Positions 7,396 through 15,098 of a DNA stretch of 17,142 nt are shown here, piece by piece. Source of the stretch: CAZIPZ01 sp964541075 (lineage in GTDB: Bacteria; Acidobacteriota; Terriglobia; 20CM-2-55-15); NCBI GenBank assembly GCA_964541075.1, contig CAZIPZ010000082.1, positions 1-17,142 of the forward strand. Reading direction: 5' to 3'. A model generated the notes under the pieces. That model saw only the letters and a list, made by a program, of their open reading frames with translations, was not told the origin of the DNA and did no database searches. A program made the translations under genes and the position numbers. The stretch's first letter is position 1. Each line of letters opens with the position of its first letter.

Positions 7396-9025
7396 ATTCA
7401 CACTCGCCGTCTACGCGGACGGCGAATTGACCGAAAGTGAAACCGGTCAAGTCCGAGACCATTTGATGGAATGTGACGCCTGCCGAGAGCTGGCCGCTTC
7501 TCTCCAGGAGGAGAACCGCTCCCTGGTGCATGCATTCCAGATGATCGATGTGGTGGAGGACGGGCTTCAACCCGCCATATCCGCAAGGCCGGACGTTCGC
7601 TTGCACGCCGTTCAAGTTCTTGGCGCCGTGTTCGGGGCTGCCTTGGCGATCCGGATCGGAATCGATTCTGTCGCCGGAGTCGAGCCGCCGGCGGCCTTGG
7701 CATGGCTTAATCCATTCAATGTTGCGGGGCAATTGAATCTATTGTTGAGTTCACTTTTTTTCGTCGTCATGGACGGCGCGTCCGCCGTCGTCTCTCTTGT
7801 TTATGGCGCGACTCTGGCTGCGTTGTACGTCCTCATCTTCGCTGGCGCGACATGGGTTTTTCGCCGGAAGGCCAGGGCTGGTGCGATGCTGGGAGCCATT
7901 GTTTTGCCGGCCGCTCTGTCGCATCCCGTCTATGCACTGGATATACGGCATAGCCAGAATGTAACGATTACCGCGAATGATGTAGTGAATGACACGCTGG
8001 TGGCTTTCGGCGAGTCGGTCATCGTCGATGGGACGATCAACGGCGATCTCGTCACATTCTCGAAACGAGTCGTTGTCAATGGCACGGTGAAGGGGAACGT
8101 TATTTCGTGCGGACAGTCGGTGGAAGTGGTCGGCACAGTGACGGGCGACGTGCTGGGATGCGGACAGAGTGTTCAGGTGCGCGGCAGCCTCGATCAAAAT
8201 CTCTTCGCGGCGGCGCAGACATTGAGCGTTGCGCGTGGAAGCGAAGTGCGCGGAAACGCAACATTGTTCAGCTCTGAAGCAAACATTGACGGAAACGTCG
8301 GCAAAGATGTTTTCTCCTTTGCCGGAAGACTGGACGTGAACGGCAATGTCTCGAATAACGTTTCCGCTTACGTCCGCCACTTGACCTTGCAGCCGCCGGC
8401 TCATATCGGAGGAAATCTGGAGGTGCGAGTGGCCAGGAGTGAGGACGTCAACATCGAGCAGGGCGCAATTGTTGACGGACAGACGAAAATTACTTCGGCG
8501 GGACCGCAACCCAGCAAGTATGCAACGGCATCCTTCTATATTCGACAGATCATCTGGCTGGGCGCCGCATTTGTTACGGGATTTGCGCTATTTTGGCTCC
8601 TTCCCTTCTTGCGCCGTGCAACGCTCGATAACGGAGTCGAGCTCGTGAGAGCGGCCGGCATTGGATTTCTATCCGCGGTCACTACTCCGATTGCTGCAAT
8701 TCTCGCCGCAATCACTCTGATCGGTCTGCCGCTCGGTCTCGCGACCCTCGCCGTGTGGGGGCTCGGCCTGTATTTGGCAAAGATCGTCGTGGCCGTCTTT
8801 CTTGGACGCACGCTGCTGCGCGAAGACGTGCAAACCGGTTCGTCTCTGGCAGTTGTTTTGTTCCTGGGTTTGGTGATCGTCGATGTCGCCGTAAATCTGC
8901 CTTATGTCGGCGCGGTGATAAACGTTCTTCTTACACTTATCGGCTTGGGAATGCTTCTGTTGACCTACTACCGGCATCGAGGACCGCGAACCGCTTCGCC
9001 TGCGCAAAGCTGGGAATTTTCTTAG
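7379..9025 (+). CDS. Zinc-finger anti-sigma / polymer-forming beta-helix membrane protein
   Basis: A 548-residue multidomain protein, probably the inhibitor of the sigma factor before it. The N-terminus carries the anti-sigma zinc motif HLMECDAC (His28, Cys32, Cys35; H-x3-C-x2-C) after a short acidic helix. Several hydrophobic segments follow at about 77-95 and 119-186. Residues about 188-370 form a bactofilin-like right-handed beta-helix, with repeats of the type VDGTINGDL, VNGTVKGNV, VVGTVTGDV and IDGNVGKDV. A second membrane domain with about five segments occupies 386-530. The start is the GTG at 7379, with an excellent GAGGAG site 7 nt upstream; it overlaps the sigma gene by 17 nt, implying coupled synthesis. 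The beta-helix is probably outside the cytoplasm, where it could sense the envelope. Bactofilin domains are usually cytoplasmic, so the topology is uncertain. Confidence 0.85.
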   Translation: MACLHEFTLAVYADGELTESETGQVRDHLMECDACRELAASLQEENRSLVHAFQMIDVVEDGLQPAISARPDVRLHAVQVLGAVFGAALAIRIGIDSVAGVEPPAALAWLNPFNVAGQLNLLLSSLFFVVMDGASAVVSLVYGATLAALYVLIFAGATWVFRRKARAGAMLGAIVLPAALSHPVYALDIRHSQNVTITANDVVNDTLVAFGESVIVDGTINGDLVTFSKRVVVNGTVKGNVISCGQSVEVVGTVTGDVLGCGQSVQVRGSLDQNLFAAAQTLSVARGSEVRGNATLFSSEANIDGNVGKDVFSFAGRLDVNGNVSNNVSAYVRHLTLQPPAHIGGNLEVRVARSEDVNIEQGAIVDGQTKITSAGPQPSKYATASFYIRQIIWLGAAFVTGFALFWLLPFLRRATLDNGVELVRAAGIGFLSAVTTPIAAILAAITLIGLPLGLATLAVWGLGLYLAKIVVAVFLGRTLLREDVQTGSSLAVVLFLGLVIVDVAVNLPYVGAVINVLLTLIGLGMLLLTYYRHRGPRTASPAQSWEFS

Positions 9026-10494
9026 TCCGCAAAGGTGGGATGATGCCGACGCCAATGAGTGGACTGCTCATACGCATGAGCAATCTCGAGCAGGCGGTCA
9101 TCCGCCATTGGCGCACCGACCAGAGTCAGGCCTATGGGTAATCCCGCTTCGGTGAAGCCGCATGGAACAGCGACGCCAGGCAGTCCAGCAATGTTTCCCA
9201 TCGTCATCAAGTCCGCAGCTCCGCCGATATTCGGACCGTCAAGATCCGATGGACCCACAGTGATGAACGGTGAACCCTCCCCAGAAGATGGATTATCCAG
9301 GGTCCTTCGAACCGTCATGCTGGAGAAGCTGAGCGGTTGCGCGCCCGCAGGATTTCTCGGGGCCAGCAACGCATCGTATTTTTGATACAGCTTTCGAGCC
9401 TCGAGAACGATCGCACGCCGAATGCGCAGCACCTTCATATAATCGCCCGCGGGCACCAGCATCGCGGCCTTCCAGTTCAGCCACTTGCTCTTGTTGATGA
9501 GCGCTTCCTGCAGCTGGCCTTTGCGTGTGTAGGGTTCAAACGCCGATGCGCCTTCGATCTGCCAAATGAATCGCGAAACTTCACGGTAAGGAAAATCGGG
9601 AAGATTAATTTCCTCAACGACGCATCCCAACCTCTTGAGAAGGTCGATCGCAATCTCGTACGGCTCATGCCGCTTCTGCTGCCGAAGAAAATCGAATTCT
9701 TCCTTTACCAACGCGATGCGCCGGCCGTTGACCTTCGCCTTCCAGTCAAAGTTAAACGGGGCCGTGACCGAGCTGGGATCGCGGGGATCCGCCCCGTGAA
9801 TCGCTTGAAAGACGATGGCGCAGTCTGCAACCGTGCGAGCCAGCGGGCCAAGCTTGTCCATTGTCCAGCTCAACTGCATCGCTCCATAGCGGCTGACTCG
9901 GCCGTAGGTAGGCCGGAACCCCGCCACGCCGCATGCCGTGGCTGGATCGAGAATTGAAGCGGTGGTCTCAGAACCTATCGTGAAGGTTGCAAAACCCGCG
10001 GCGGCGCAGGCGCCGGGCCCGGTTGAAGAACCCGTCGTCCAGTGATCGAGTTTCCATGGATTGCGAACCACGCCATTCAGCGCCGCATTCGGCGGACCGC
10101 CGGCGAGTTCCGTCATACTGAGCTTCCCGAGCAGGATCGCGCCGGCGTCGCGCAGCTTCTCGATGACGGCGCTATCGTAGTCCGGAACCTGATCCTGAAA
10201 GAGCCTGGACCCCCATGTGGTTCGGATGCCTTTCGTCGCAAGCAAATCCTTCACCGCAAAGGGTATTCCGTGCAAAGGCCCTCGGTATTTGCGCGATTTG
10301 ATCTCAATCTCAGCCTTCATGGCCTGTTCCATGGCAAGCTTCTTCGTCACTGTCAGGAAACAATTCACCTTGGAATCCAGCTCTTCAATGCGATTAAGGT
10401 AGGCATCCGTTAACTGAACGGGAGAAACCTTGCCGGCCTTGATTTGGGGAGCGAGCTGCTCAATGGTCTGGTAACAAAGAACCTCGTCTTTCAT
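9022..10494 (-). CDS. Amidase signature family enzyme
   Basis: A 490-residue hydrolase of the amidase signature superfamily, which uses a Ser-cisSer-Lys triad to cleave amides. Lys82 in GIPFAVKD, Ser156 in TTGSSTGPG and Ser180 in GSETTASI fit the expected spacing, with 24 residues between the two serines. The signature is atypical: the common GGSIR is TASIL here, and the first serine loop is GSSTGPG instead of GGSSGGS. The following GAMQLSWTMDKLGPLARTV stretch is family-like. It is often annotated as GatA, but no gatB is present and transamidation is unlikely. It starts 4 nt after a small gene encoding a Tat-signal protein, its probable partner. It has no signal peptide of its own. Its stop overlaps that of the convergent anti-sigma gene. 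The substrate is unknown. Confidence 0.9.
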   Translation of the reverse strand: MKDEVLCYQTIEQLAPQIKAGKVSPVQLTDAYLNRIEELDSKVNCFLTVTKKLAMEQAMKAEIEIKSRKYRGPLHGIPFAVKDLLATKGIRTTWGSRLFQDQVPDYDSAVIEKLRDAGAILLGKLSMTELAGGPPNAALNGVVRNPWKLDHWTTGSSTGPGACAAAGFATFTIGSETTASILDPATACGVAGFRPTYGRVSRYGAMQLSWTMDKLGPLARTVADCAIVFQAIHGADPRDPSSVTAPFNFDWKAKVNGRRIALVKEEFDFLRQQKRHEPYEIAIDLLKRLGCVVEEINLPDFPYREVSRFIWQIEGASAFEPYTRKGQLQEALINKSKWLNWKAAMLVPAGDYMKVLRIRRAIVLEARKLYQKYDALLAPRNPAGAQPLSFSSMTVRRTLDNPSSGEGSPFITVGPSDLDGPNIGGAADLMTMGNIAGLPGVAVPCGFTEAGLPIGLTLVGAPMADDRLLEIAHAYEQSTHWRRHHPTFAD

Positions 10495-10498
10495 CTGC

Positions 10499-10792
10499 TT
10501 ACCGATCGGGATGAAATACGAAGGCGGGCTCCAGTGAAAGAGGCAGTTGGAAGTCTCGAATGGTCTGAAGGTCGCGGATCGTCATCTCGAGAAGAGGCTT
10601 GAGGCTCCTCATCTCGTTTGGAAATGTAGGTTTGTAGCCGATGTGGTTAAGAAGGACCATGGCCGTCTCATCGGATAAGCCGCCGTTGGCTCGAGACTCC
10701 TGAACGGCTGCTTCCATGACGCTGCCGCCCAACAAGGCGCCCGCAAAAGCCTTGGAAAACTGACGCCGTGTGATCGATTTCTTATCGTTCAT
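10499..10792 (-). CDS. Small Tat-signal protein, GatC-like amidase partner (putative)
   Basis: A 97-residue protein starting at the ATG at 10792, which has GAGG 6 nt before it. An in-frame ATG at 10810 and further codons upstream are less likely. The N-terminus is a twin-arginine signal: ITRRQFSKAFAGALLGGSV (about residues 7-25) followed by an alanine-containing possible cleavage site. The mature part of about 65 residues contains a helix around SLKPLLEMTIRDLQTIRDF and ends LPLSLEPAFVFHPDR. This resembles the second helix and tail of GatC, which in GatCAB wraps around the amidase subunit. The gene stops 4 nt before the amidase start, so the two are co-transcribed. The GatC similarity is my reading of a short pattern and is uncertain; the Tat signal and operon are clear. 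Confidence 0.75.
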   Translation of the reverse strand: MNDKKSITRRQFSKAFAGALLGGSVMEAAVQESRANGGLSDETAMVLLNHIGYKPTFPNEMRSLKPLLEMTIRDLQTIRDFQLPLSLEPAFVFHPDR

Positions 10793-10842
10793 CGAAAACC
10801 TCGGCGCCATTTTACCCGAACGAGACATCAAATACGATCCCT

Positions 10843-13401
10843 TCAAAATCCATAGTCCGGAAAGCACACGCCCAATACCGAATCGTCCAATCCCGCGCCA
10901 GCAGGCCCCTGCGGAACAGGGGCGACCGCAGGCCGAACAAATTTTGGATCCAACGCCTTAGTGATCTGGTCCTGCGCGTCTTCAAGATGCAGACGCGATT
11001 CACGATCCGCTGTTCGCACAATGGCTTCGCGAATAGCGGCGTTAAGTGCACGCAGTTCACCCCGGATAAAGGCCCGAGCATCGTCGGCAGCCGGAACCGC
11101 GCCGTTGAGCCGATCGGCAAGCGTATCCAAATACAGTCGTTGAGTATTTCGGCGATATGCGTCGATCTTCACTCGCGGCGACGCAAGCTCGCTCCAGATG
11201 CCTTTCCTTAAGTCCGCCAGAAACGCTGTTGGGGAATAAGCCGCAACGCCGTCCATCGCCTGCTGTTCGACAAGCCGCGTAAACCGGGCCCGACTGAGCA
11301 ACGTATTCAAAATGCGCTGCTGAACATTCTTGATGCGATCGAGAACTCCCGACGCCTCGATTCGCCGCAGAATGTCGGGTTGCAGGATGAAGCTCGGCGT
11401 CTTAAACGCGTTCGCATTAAGAAACTGGACGGCCGCGGCCTGCCTCTGTTTGGCGATCGGAGAAAACCGCACACCTTCCTGGCCGCCGTGCTTTTGTTGC
11501 GAATCGAAACCTCCCACGACGCCGGCGACGTGGTTCATCTCAAGCGCCCACTGGCCAAGCATTCGACCATAGAGTCCTGCAAGGTCGTCGTAAGGTTCAC
11601 CCGGCTTTGTCGCAGCCGTGAGCAGCATCGCGCTCACGCGTTCAAGATTTTTCATACCCAGCGTGCTGGCGCGGACGGCATCGGCGTCGCCGATCGCTTC
11701 GAGTAGTTCCGGCTCGGCATCGGGAGAGCCCTGCGTTGAAAAGCGAAGCCAGGGCGTAGCGTCCTGCTCGCGGGCCCACGAATCGAGCGTGATTTTCTCA
11801 TCCTCCGGACGGCGCGCCTCCGGAATCGGCTTGTAGCCCCACATCAACGCCCACCTGTCGTACGGACCGATTCCGGGAATGAAATAGATGGGATCGATTT
11901 TGTCCTCCGGCTGCGCAATGTAGTTAAAGCGCGCGTAATCCATAACGCTGGCAACGTGTCCCATCGTCTTCAACCACTCCACATCGTGGAGTTTTTCTGA
12001 AGGATAGGTTGAGCTGGCTTTCATGTTGTGTTGCAGACCGAGTGTATGACCCACTTCGTGAGATACGACGTACGTCAGGATGTTTCCCATCAAATCGTCC
12101 GGCAGCGGGAGCTTTTGTGCGCGCGGATCCAGCGGGCCCACCTGCAGGAAATACCATTCGCTCATCAGGTTCATGACGTTGTGATGGATCTGGACGTCCG
12201 CATCCAGAATTTCTCCGGTGCGCGGGTCATGAATCGAAGGACCATAAGCGTTCTGATCCGTCGAGGGAAGCCAGCGAATCACTGAATAGCGCGCGTCTTC
12301 CGGACTCCAGTCCGGATCCTCATCGAGGGAAGGAGCGTCCTTGACGACAATCGCGTTCTTGAATCCAGCTTTCTCGAAAGCGGGTTGCCATGCATCGACG
12401 CCTTTCTTTACATAGGGTATCCATTTTTCTGGAGTCGCGGGATCGATCCAGAACACGATCGGTTTCACAGGCGGCGAAACGCTCGCTGAAGGATCTTTCT
12501 TATCGAGTCGCCAGCGCCAGATGAAGCGCTGCGCCGGAGCTCGTTGCTCATCCTTGCTGTAGTCGTACTGGCGATCAAAGAAGTATCCGACTCTCTGATC
12601 GAACAATCGGGGACGCATCGGTTCTTCAGGCAACTTGACCATGCTGAAGTGCACGACCACTGTTGCGCTGCCCGGACTCATCCCGCGAAAGCCCGGCCGT
12701 CCTGGTCCATCGGGCGGCCCGGGTGCATCTCCACTCGTGTAGGTTTGGGTGGCCTCAACTTCTATGTTTTGCGGAAACGAGGCGACGCGTTCAATGAAGG
12801 TGCGACCATTGTCGAGGGCGCGAGCGCGCAGTCGCGAGCGCGCGCTGAACTCCGGAACATCCGTAACGAACAGTCGCGTCGTTTCGATCACCCTTGCGCC
12901 ATCTTTCCCGATAGCTTCTACATTGAACGACATGATGATGGTGTCGTTGTTGGCGGCCTGGACGGCCTTAGCGATTGGGGAATCCTTGTCCGAAACGATC
13001 CCGTACTGAACGCTCTTCAGGAGAACCCGATTGTTCATCAATTCCCACTTCACAACTCGGCTTCCTAGAAACTCTCCACCGAATCCAACACCCATCGTGG
13101 TTCGAGCGATGTGGCCGACCCAAAGAAACTCTGTGCCGAATTCGCTCATCGGGATCTCGTAATAAACCTTTTCTCTGATTCGGTGCACCGTGAAAACGCC
13201 ATCGTCCGTCCTGGCATCCTTTGTAATCACCTCGGTGTAAGGCTTGGGTTCCTGAGATTGCGATCTTCCGGCAGCGGAAGGCGTCGGTCCGTCCGGAGCT
13301 GGAGGAGGGGTTGGAGGATCTTGCGCACTAGTGCGTCCGGACTGGAAAGCAACCGCGATGATCGCTACCGCCATTGCAAAACTGATTCGTCCCATAAGCA
13401 T
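10843..13401 (-). CDS. Secreted zinc metalloprotease, DUF5117/DUF4953 type
   Basis: An 852-residue exported zinc-dependent peptidase. Residues 1-26 form a Sec signal peptide (positive MLMGR start, hydrophobic core, cleavage near TSA-Q). A proline-rich linker follows to about residue 52. The DUF5118/DUF5117 region spans about 53-300, ending with the family pattern HFSMVKLP...RLFDQRVGYFF. The catalytic motif HEVGHTLGLQH gives His448, Glu449, His452 and His458, an extended metzincin-like HExxHxxGxxH site. SVMDYARFN near residue 486 is a candidate Met-turn. The length is normal for a family common in Bacteroidota and Acidobacteriota; its substrates are unknown. The Tat protein and amidase genes follow 50 nt downstream on the same strand, so all three may share a transcript for periplasmic or extracellular peptide/amide breakdown. 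The ATG at 13401 is used; one two codons later is possible. Confidence 0.93.
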   Translation of the reverse strand: MLMGRISFAMAVAIIAVAFQSGRTSAQDPPTPPPAPDGPTPSAAGRSQSQEPKPYTEVITKDARTDDGVFTVHRIREKVYYEIPMSEFGTEFLWVGHIARTTMGVGFGGEFLGSRVVKWELMNNRVLLKSVQYGIVSDKDSPIAKAVQAANNDTIIMSFNVEAIGKDGARVIETTRLFVTDVPEFSARSRLRARALDNGRTFIERVASFPQNIEVEATQTYTSGDAPGPPDGPGRPGFRGMSPGSATVVVHFSMVKLPEEPMRPRLFDQRVGYFFDRQYDYSKDEQRAPAQRFIWRWRLDKKDPSASVSPPVKPIVFWIDPATPEKWIPYVKKGVDAWQPAFEKAGFKNAIVVKDAPSLDEDPDWSPEDARYSVIRWLPSTDQNAYGPSIHDPRTGEILDADVQIHHNVMNLMSEWYFLQVGPLDPRAQKLPLPDDLMGNILTYVVSHEVGHTLGLQHNMKASSTYPSEKLHDVEWLKTMGHVASVMDYARFNYIAQPEDKIDPIYFIPGIGPYDRWALMWGYKPIPEARRPEDEKITLDSWAREQDATPWLRFSTQGSPDAEPELLEAIGDADAVRASTLGMKNLERVSAMLLTAATKPGEPYDDLAGLYGRMLGQWALEMNHVAGVVGGFDSQQKHGGQEGVRFSPIAKQRQAAAVQFLNANAFKTPSFILQPDILRRIEASGVLDRIKNVQQRILNTLLSRARFTRLVEQQAMDGVAAYSPTAFLADLRKGIWSELASPRVKIDAYRRNTQRLYLDTLADRLNGAVPAADDARAFIRGELRALNAAIREAIVRTADRESRLHLEDAQDQITKALDPKFVRPAVAPVPQGPAGAGLDDSVLGVCFPDYGF

Positions 13402-13527
13402 GCACCACCCGCGGATGAGGCTATGTGGAACTTAACTGGTTATTGAATCGATTGCAAGAACCCGAGGCTCAGATTCCTTGCTGGGCTTGAGAAATCGGCG
13501 TTTGGAACTGAGTTTTCCGGTGGGCGT

Positions 13528-13956
13528 TCAGTTTGAAATCAGAGGACTCTGAGCGTTTGCATCCTTACCCTGCTCAGCGCGGATTTCTCCAGTTTGGTTC
13601 GTAAAGAAGCGTCGGACTTCGGGAGCGCCTGACGCTGGCGTTGCAAGGACGGTATAGCTCGCAGCATCGGCGGCGGGTCTCAACCTGATGTCGTAGCCGG
13701 TGTCGTTGATCGTCGGCTCCTTTTTTAAGAAGCGCTCATCGGTCAACTCTTCGAGCGTCAAGGCATAGCGCCGATTGCGCCTGAAATAGTCGGCCTGGGC
13801 TTGATGGATGTCTTTGAGCGCCGCGAGGGCGGCGTTCTCATCCGGCGCTTTGGCAGGGGCCGCAGCTTTCTCGGCGTTGGCAGAAGGTGCAGAAGTCGGC
13901 GCGCCACCGCAGGCTCCAAGGAGAATGAAAGTCAACACGACGATGAGCAATTTCAT
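13528..13956 (-). CDS. Lipoprotein with pilin-like soluble domain
   Basis: A 142-residue putative lipoprotein. The N-terminus has a short positive start, a hydrophobic core and a lipobox LGAC with Cys16 as the modified residue. An Ala/Pro-rich linker runs to about residue 40. The rest resembles the globular part of type IV pilins and pseudopilins: a helix ALKDIHQAQADYFRRN, then RRYALTLEELTDERFL, then a short beta-sheet region including YDIRLRPA and SYTVLATPA. The usual pilin N-terminal helix and prepilin cleavage site are missing, replaced by the lipid anchor. It precedes the metalloprotease in the same direction with a 126-nt gap, so co-transcription is possible but unproven. A TATAAT box very near the ATG suggests its own promoter. 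Its role is unknown; a periplasmic binding or structural function is a guess. Confidence 0.8.
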   Translation of the reverse strand: MKLLIVVLTFILLGACGGAPTSAPSANAEKAAAPAKAPDENAALAALKDIHQAQADYFRRNRRYALTLEELTDERFLKKEPTINDTGYDIRLRPAADAASYTVLATPASGAPEVRRFFTNQTGEIRAEQGKDANAQSPLISN

Positions 13957-13964
13957 GCCGCGCG

Positions 13965-13970
13965 ATTATA
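13965..13970 (-). promoter_or_regulatory. Perfect -10 box giving a probable leaderless transcript
   Basis: Minus-strand TATAAT ends 8 nt before the lipoprotein ATG (13956). With the usual 6-7 nt from -10 to start, transcription would begin 1-3 nt before the ATG. No Shine-Dalgarno sequence is present between them. No good -35 element is visible at 16-18 nt spacing, so promoter strength is uncertain. Confidence 0.45.
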
Positions 13971-14078
13971 CAAGGGCCAGCACTCCACAGACTGCTGAAA
14001 TGATGCGGACCACTTCCGTCCCCCGCCGGTTTCAAAATGCTTTTCATACTTTAAATTTCACCCGCTTAGGGGGCCAAG

Positions 14079-14267
14079 ATGAGAACCGCAAAACCGAAAT
14101 CGGCTGCCGGCGCTGTTTCTCAGCCCGTCTGGTGTCACCATTGTTGCATCCGCATCGCTCCGTACGACCTTCGCACTTACTACCACGGAAAGGATTACCA
14201 TCGGGACTGTTTCGCCAAAGTTTCGGCGGCCAAAGCGACACGAAACAGTACGCACACTTCCAATTAG
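14079..14267 (+). CDS. Small LIM-like zinc finger protein
   Basis: A 62-residue basic protein with a clear ribosome site (AGGGGG, about 6 nt before the ATG). Residues 19-44 contain WCHHC, then 18 residues, then HRDCF, that is C-x2-C-x18-H-x2-C (Cys19, Cys22, His41, Cys44). This is the spacing of the first zinc site of LIM domains, including the aromatic residue next to the last Cys and a YYHGKDY stretch before His41. Only one zinc site is present, with a Lys/Ala/Thr-rich tail. Such modules usually mediate protein binding; no partner is evident. It is divergent from the pilin-like lipoprotein gene and followed by a proline-rich ORF. I do not recognise a named family. Confidence 0.65.
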   Translation: MRTAKPKSAAGAVSQPVWCHHCCIRIAPYDLRTYYHGKDYHRDCFAKVSAAKATRNSTHTSN

Positions 14268-14298
14268 ATTGGCGCGTTGGCCTTTTGATTGCTCGCGA

Positions 14299-14457
14299 AT
14301 GAATATGACGTCCTGGAATGTTCACAAGCCGAACCCGGACCCCAGTAAACCGGCGCCGAATCCGGTCCCGCTACCCGCTCCGGCTCCGGCCCCAACAACG
14401 CCGATTCCAACGCCGAACCCGGATCCTTCGGCGGAGGTGCAAAAAAGGATAGCGTAG
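14299..14457 (+). CDS. Possible proline-rich small protein
   Basis: An ORF of 52 codons beginning MNMTSWNVHKPNPDP, followed by Pro/Ala/Asn/Thr repeats (PNPDP, PLPAPAPAP, PTPNPDP) and ending EVQKRIA. It starts 31 nt after the zinc finger gene and its stop codon lies in the left arm of the following hairpin. It has no clear ribosome site or signal peptide. The proline pattern comes from CCG-rich repeats (14330-14425), which could be simple low-complexity DNA. It may be translated as a tail gene of the same transcript, but evidence is thin. Confidence 0.3.
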   Translation: MNMTSWNVHKPNPDPSKPAPNPVPLPAPAPAPTTPIPTPNPDPSAEVQKRIA

Positions 14458-14489
14458 AGTCATGACGCCGTTGGCGTCATGACTCTACG
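14453..14489. terminator. Strong hairpin, probable bidirectional terminator
   Basis: Perfect 17-bp inverted repeat with arms CGTAGAGTCATGACGCC and its complement, closed by a 3-nt GTT loop. Six A (14441-14446) lie on the left and six T (14500-14505) on the right, so a U-run follows the stem in both directions, although 6-10 nt away. It sits between the convergent zinc finger/proline-rich genes and the DUF4142 gene, as expected for a shared terminator. Confidence 0.65.
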
Positions 14490-14539
14490 TTTGTCCCCCT
14501 TTTTTCGGCCCCTACGGTGTATCCCCGAGTCAGGAATAA

Positions 14540-15094
14540 CTAGGTTCGACCGCCGCCGAACAACTTGCTCTGCAGCTCTTGCGCTTTCTGCAAGTGATTT
14601 TCAAGCTTTGGCAAAGAGTCGCCGGCGTAGTCGCGAAGATCAGAGTTGTCGATAGTGTTCGACGCCCGTCGGAACGTGTCCACTGCCTTCATGTGGTTGG
14701 ACACCATCATATTGATGAACTCCCGGTCAAACTCAACTCCGGAAAGCGAGTTCAGGCGATCGATGTCCTGCCGGTTTTGCGGATCCATGGCCATGTCGAC
14801 CGCGAGATTGTTCTCCTTCATGATGTCTTCCAACTGGTCGAGCCCTTTGGTGTGTTCGTCGAAAAGGTCCTCCGCATAGTCCCGTACTTCATCGCTTTGA
14901 GCTCTCTGCCTGGCGATTCGTGCTATTTCGATTTCGGCCATGTTCGCCTTAGCCGCATTTTGTGTGAAATCGACCGCTGCTGGTGAAAGGCTCTCGCGCG
15001 CCGCATATACTCCATCGTCTCCGCGTTGACATGCGACTGCTCCGAAAGCCAAAAGCAGCACGCTCATGTAGAAAGACCGTGTTCTCACACTCAT
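14540..15094 (-). CDS. DUF4142 lipoprotein
   Basis: A 184-residue protein with an N-terminal signal ending FGAVAC, giving a plausible lipidated cysteine (about residue 22). The mature part is a ferritin-like four-helix DUF4142 domain: FTQNAAKANMAEIEIARIA, then SDEVRDYAEDLFDEHTKGLDQL, then GVEFDREFINMMVSNHMKAVD, and a last helix ending in an FGGG tail. The motif FDREFINMMVSNH is typical of the family, which occurs in envelope-stress gene sets; its biochemical role is unknown. The start at 15094 is preferred over the in-frame ATG at 15109 because GGGGG lies 8 nt before it and the earlier start has no ribosome site. A 21-residue membrane peptide gene ends 4 nt upstream, so the two are translated together. 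It ends near the shared hairpin. Confidence 0.88.
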   Translation of the reverse strand: MSVRTRSFYMSVLLLAFGAVACQRGDDGVYAARESLSPAAVDFTQNAAKANMAEIEIARIARQRAQSDEVRDYAEDLFDEHTKGLDQLEDIMKENNLAVDMAMDPQNRQDIDRLNSLSGVEFDREFINMMVSNHMKAVDTFRRASNTIDNSDLRDYAGDSLPKLENHLQKAQELQSKLFGGGRT

Positions 15095-15098
15095 CTCG

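Noticed and set aside
8000..8470. DNA repeat array in the anti-sigma gene
   Set aside because: The periodic pattern is the protein beta-helix repeat; the DNA copies are diverged and there are no spacers, so neither CRISPR nor tandem DNA repeats.
9337..9957. 206-codon plus-strand ORF
   Set aside because: Antisense to the amidase gene and without family features.
12544..13068. 174-codon plus-strand ORF
   Set aside because: Antisense to the metalloprotease, which is full length and has its signal peptide and zinc motif.
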